A stretch of 64,000 nt of DNA. Source: Brucella anthropi ATCC 49188. GTDB taxonomy: Bacteria > Pseudomonadota > Alphaproteobacteria > Rhizobiales > Rhizobiaceae. How positions within the stretch are numbered: position 1 is the first letter of the stretch; each line of letters starts with the position of its first letter. The notes under the pieces were generated by a model that did no database searches, was not told the origin of the DNA, and saw nothing but the letters and a program-made list of their open reading frames with translations. A program made the translations under genes and the position numbers. Location of the stretch: contig NC_009667.1 in NCBI RefSeq assembly GCF_000017405.1, forward strand, positions 1,018,501 to 1,082,500, read 5' to 3'. Positions 61,042-64,000 of the stretch are shown piece after piece.

Positions 61042-62508
61042 ATGGCGCATTACACACGCATGCTTCGTTTCGCTTTGTTTGCTTCCGTCGCGGTAACTGC
61101 CGTCAACGGTACAGCGCGCGCGGGGGAAGGCAGTTCTGCAGTGGCTACCGAACGCCCGGTACAGCTTGCACAGCTTTATGATCCGGGTGAAGAAATCTAT
61201 CATGATCGCCGGGTACGGGTCTTTATCGACCAGTATGGCCGCCGCGTTACCATGGATCGTCGCGGGCGTATTCTCAGTGTCGAGGACGCCAATAATTATG
61301 ACCCGAACGCTTATGACCGTCGGGTTCGCCGCGCACCGCAGCCAGACGACAATTGGACGCTCGATGGTCCAGTCGACGGTGGGGCTCCCTATGACGGTTT
61401 CGGCAACGTGCCCGAAGATCCGAACTATTACCCGGACGCTCCGGCAGCACCGCAATATGGCGGCAACCGTGATGGACAGGTGCAACGGTCGGAACTGCCT
61501 CCGGCAGGCGATCAATATCCTGACAATACAAGCACCAATTCAGCCAGTGCCAATCCCGGTTATGATGGCCAGCAGGATTATGGCCAGCCGGGTTATGAAC
61601 AACCAAGGGGTGTTCCCAATCCGAGCGACATGGCTCCGGCAATCGAAATGCCGAAAGGGCAGGGTGCAAAGGAAAAGATCGCAGCCTATCAGATTCTGCT
61701 CGACCGCGCCGGTGCATCGCCCGGCGTCATCGACGGTCGTTCGGGCAGCAATGTCGACAAGGCGGCTGCCGCCTATGGCGAGCTGACCGGAAAATCGATC
61801 AATCCGACAGACGAAGCGGCGGTCAATGCGGAACTTGAAGCCACAGGTGGCCCAGCCTTCACCGAATACACCATCACCAACGAAGACGTGGGACGGCAAT
61901 ACGTTGCTTCCATCCCGGAAGATTACGCCCACAAGGCGCAGCTTCCGGCGATGGCGTATACCTCGGTCACCGAAATGCTCGGTGAAAAATTTCATATAGA
62001 CGAGACCTATCTGAAAGAGATCAATCCCGGCGTAAACTTCAATCAGCCGGGTTCGATCGTAAAGATTCCGAACCTCGGCAAGCCTGTCCGGACCAAGGTG
62101 GCCCGCATCATCGCCGACAAGGGACGCAAGCAGGTTCGTGGCTATGACGAAGCCGGCAAGCTGGTCGTTGCCTATCCCTCGACCATTGGTTCGTCGGACA
62201 ATCCGTCACCTTCCGGCGTTGTTCAGGTCGAGCGTATCGCGATCAACCCGAACTACACCTACAATCCGAAGATCAACTTCAAGCAGGGCAATAATGATAA
62301 GGTGCTGACCATTCCGCCTGGGCCAAACGGGCCGGTGGGAACAGTCTGGATCGCGCTTTCCAAGCCGACCTACGGCATTCACGGTACGCCCGAGCCATCG
62401 AGAATCGGCAAGACGTCAAGCCATGGCTGTGTGCGATTGACCAATTGGGATGCGGAAGAGCTGGCAAAACTGGTGAAAGCTGGCGTAACGGTCGAGTTTA
62501 CCGAGTAA
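61042..62508 (+). CDS. L,D-transpeptidase (YkuD domain)
   Basis: 488-residue periplasmic protein. A signal peptide (MLRFALFASVAVTAVNGTARAG) is followed by a Tyr/Asp/Gln/Pro-rich low-complexity region (about 70-200), a peptidoglycan-binding-like helical part (AYQILLDRAGASPGVIDGR), and the YkuD domain with catalytic HGTPEPSRIGKTSSHGCVRL (His...SHGC near 448-465). L,D-transpeptidases make 3-3 cross-links or, in Brucella and relatives, attach beta-barrel proteins to peptidoglycan. I chose the ATG at 61042 (AGGG eight bases upstream); an ATG at 61012 is also possible. Confidence 0.92.
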   Translation: MAHYTRMLRFALFASVAVTAVNGTARAGEGSSAVATERPVQLAQLYDPGEEIYHDRRVRVFIDQYGRRVTMDRRGRILSVEDANNYDPNAYDRRVRRAPQPDDNWTLDGPVDGGAPYDGFGNVPEDPNYYPDAPAAPQYGGNRDGQVQRSELPPAGDQYPDNTSTNSASANPGYDGQQDYGQPGYEQPRGVPNPSDMAPAIEMPKGQGAKEKIAAYQILLDRAGASPGVIDGRSGSNVDKAAAAYGELTGKSINPTDEAAVNAELEATGGPAFTEYTITNEDVGRQYVASIPEDYAHKAQLPAMAYTSVTEMLGEKFHIDETYLKEINPGVNFNQPGSIVKIPNLGKPVRTKVARIIADKGRKQVRGYDEAGKLVVAYPSTIGSSDNPSPSGVVQVERIAINPNYTYNPKINFKQGNNDKVLTIPPGPNGPVGTVWIALSKPTYGIHGTPEPSRIGKTSSHGCVRLTNWDAEELAKLVKAGVTVEFTE

Positions 62509-62530
62509 GCATTCCAGCGAATTCAAAGAG

Positions 62531-62562
62531 AAAGGCCGGGGCGTTTCCCCCGGCCTTTCTTT
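62531..62562. terminator. Terminator between the L,D-transpeptidase and M23 genes
   Basis: 11-bp arms AAAGGCCGGGG (62531-62541) and complement (62548-62558), then TCTTTTTAT. It lies between convergent genes and can serve the transpeptidase gene. Confidence 0.9.
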
Positions 62563-62565
62563 TTA

Positions 62566-64000
62566 TCAGCTCTTCGTTGATCCGTTCGAGGCAAGCTTGG
62601 TGCCGTTGTCATCACTGTTCAACAGAGTGTCGATGCGATCCCGTTCCTGCTTGAAGGCTTCGAGCTCCTTGCCCGAAAGCGCCTTGTTATCCGGCAGACG
62701 AATGCGCAGCGGATCGACCTTGGTGCCGTTCACGATCATTTCGTAGTGAAGATGAGGACCGGTCGAAAGACCCGTCGATCCGACATAACCGATCACCTGT
62801 CCCTGCCGCACACGCGCACCGGCGGTAACGCCGCGGGCGATGGCGTTCTGGTGGCTGTAGCTGCTCACATAACCATTGGCATGACGAATCAGGGTCTGGT
62901 TGCCATAGCCATTGGTCCAGCCTGCCTTTTCCACGACGCCATTACCGGAAGCGATGATCGGCGTGCCGCGCGGTGCGGCCCAGTCCACGCCGGTATGCAT
63001 GCGGCTATAGCCAAGGATCGGGTGGCGGCGCATGCCGAACGGTGAGCGGAAGACACCATTGGGAACCGGATTGCGGAGCAGGAACTGTTTCGCGCTTTTG
63101 CCGTCGCCGTTGAAGTAGTCGACGCTCCCGTCCGGAGCCTGATAGCGATAGAATTTTCGGGTCGTGCCGCCGAAATTGGCCGAAACATAAAGAAGCTGCG
63201 AATCGGCTTCCGGTTTGTCGGGATCGTCCGGCAGCGAGAAGAATGCGTCGATCTGGTCACTCGGCGCAAGCCGTGACTGCAGGTCAACATCGCTTGCGAG
63301 CATCTTGACGAGCTGTTCGCGCATCGTCTCCGACATGCCATAAGCGAGCGCGGCCCGGCTGATCCCGTCATAAACACTCGGCAGATTGCCCCGAATGGCC
63401 GTCGGCAGGGCATTACCATCAAACGCCGTCTGCAGAAGCGGGGTCTGTTCCGGTTCGTCGGACGGAATATATTGTCCCCTGTCGTTGAGGGCGACCGTCA
63501 CCAGATGCGTGGTGCGATTATAGATGCTGGCGCGCACGATACGGTCCGTGCCATCCTGCGTCTCGGTGCCGACACGCAAAACGCTGCCTTCCTTGAGGCG
63601 CGGCGAGTTCATCAGCTTGGCAAGCGAGTCGGCCATGTTTTCGGCATCGTCGCCGGTATAACCGGCGTCTTCGAGCGCCTGCTTGATATCGGCTGTCTGG
63701 CGGAAAGGAATCAGTTCTTCCGAAAAGCCTTCGCCAACCGTCTCGTCATCGCCGCGCTGTGCGACACTGACATTCTCCTGTGTAATCTTCACGCCAAGCG
63801 CTGGGCCAAGCGCGAAAGGCGAGTCCGTGCCGCCGAAACGAGCAGGATCGACATAGTGGAGCGATGCAACCTGCACGTCGCCGTCGGTCAGAAGACCACC
63901 GGTATCCCGCACAACCTTCTCGACCTCATCCACTGTCAGGTCGCTGGATGCATCGAATGTTGTGCTGTTCATCGGAAAATCGACAACACGCAGACTGACT
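62566..64000 (-). CDS. M23 family metalloendopeptidase, 5' end beyond window
   Basis: The frame has no stop up to the right edge, so the start and the expected N-terminal membrane anchor lie outside. The 478 or so visible residues hold a long N-terminal region and the LytM domain: SRMHTGVDWAAP (zinc His/Asp), GYVSSYSHQN, and GPHLHYE near the C-terminus. The zinc ligands are intact, so it is likely an active D,D-endopeptidase or cross-link cutter in the periplasm. It lies convergent with the L,D-transpeptidase gene. An ATG at 63972 exists but is probably internal. Confidence 0.93.
   Translation of the reverse strand, partial: VSLRVVDFPMNSTTFDASSDLTVDEVEKVVRDTGGLLTDGDVQVASLHYVDPARFGGTDSPFALGPALGVKITQENVSVAQRGDDETVGEGFSEELIPFRQTADIKQALEDAGYTGDDAENMADSLAKLMNSPRLKEGSVLRVGTETQDGTDRIVRASIYNRTTHLVTVALNDRGQYIPSDEPEQTPLLQTAFDGNALPTAIRGNLPSVYDGISRAALAYGMSETMREQLVKMLASDVDLQSRLAPSDQIDAFFSLPDDPDKPEADSQLLYVSANFGGTTRKFYRYQAPDGSVDYFNGDGKSAKQFLLRNPVPNGVFRSPFGMRRHPILGYSRMHTGVDWAAPRGTPIIASGNGVVEKAGWTNGYGNQTLIRHANGYVSSYSHQNAIARGVTAGARVRQGQVIGYVGSTGLSTGPHLHYEMIVNGTKVDPLRIRLPDNKALSGKELEAFKQERDRIDTLLNSDDNGTKLASNGSTKS

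Overview
The window looks like a core chromosomal segment of a Brucellaceae member (order Hyphomicrobiales; Brucella, or more likely an Ochrobactrum-type relative). I judge this from gene content and protein similarity recognised by eye: ftsE-ftsX with a YdcF protein, the hisC-tyrA pair, argH-lptM-lysA, queCDE, etfBA-hbd, the ppiC/argJ/mutT run, ptsP, prfA-prmC-DUF4167-clpB, and mosaic palindromic intergenic repeats of the kind known in rhizobia. No database search was run. I saw no prophage, insertion sequence, CRISPR array, integron or secretion island. Almost all of the sequence is tightly packed housekeeping genes.

Layout. 0-5.8 kb: aquaporin, a small lipoprotein, ftsEX, a YdcF protein and plsC. 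5.9-12.5 kb: ppa, yggT, a ChaC-like cyclotransferase, a DUF2125 protein, tyrA-hisC, a methyltransferase and hpt. 12.5-19.2 kb: a 900-residue TIGR02302/DUF4175 protein, lysA-lptM-argH and a TlpA thioredoxin. 19.2-24 kb: LysE and EamA transporters, a DUF188 protein, a YihY protein, an SDR, a HIG1-like twin-TM protein and a PduO-type adenosyltransferase. 24-29.1 kb: queE-queD-queC under a preQ1-I riboswitch, then etfB-etfA and a 3-hydroxybutyryl-CoA dehydrogenase. 29.1-32.8 kb: an unlisted small ORF, cysK, uspA, a trans-sulfuration PLP enzyme behind a structured leader, and tRNA-Leu(CAA). 33-38 kb: envelope genes, namely a 33-residue membrane peptide, an EptA-type phosphoethanolamine transferase, and an acyltransferase-flippase pair. 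38.2-50.6 kb: secA, a parvulin, argJ-GNAT-mutT, a methyltransferase/comF pair, grxC, a nitrilase, a DUF1178 protein, an EamA protein and ubiG. 50.8-64 kb: lysC, ptsP, prfA-prmC, DUF4167, clpB, an L,D-transpeptidase and the 3' part of an M23 peptidase that runs off the right edge.

Themes. Amino-acid synthesis (tyrA, hisC, lysA, argH, argJ, cysK, lysC) is scattered but dense. Envelope building and division (ftsEX, plsC, secA, ppiC, ldt, M23, eptA, flippase) form a second theme. Queuosine-precursor synthesis is a self-contained operon under its own riboswitch.

No large undescribed protein system is evident. The less explained signals are in RNA and small ORFs: a 5' leader whose 9-bp outer stem buries the Shine-Dalgarno of the trans-sulfuration gene; a hisC leader with two hairpins flanking an exact 16-bp tandem repeat; a long leader before DUF4167 with mutually exclusive pairings; two small ORFs (33 and 42 residues) with good ribosome binding sites; and mosaic repeats whose left ends supply the stop codons of two genes.
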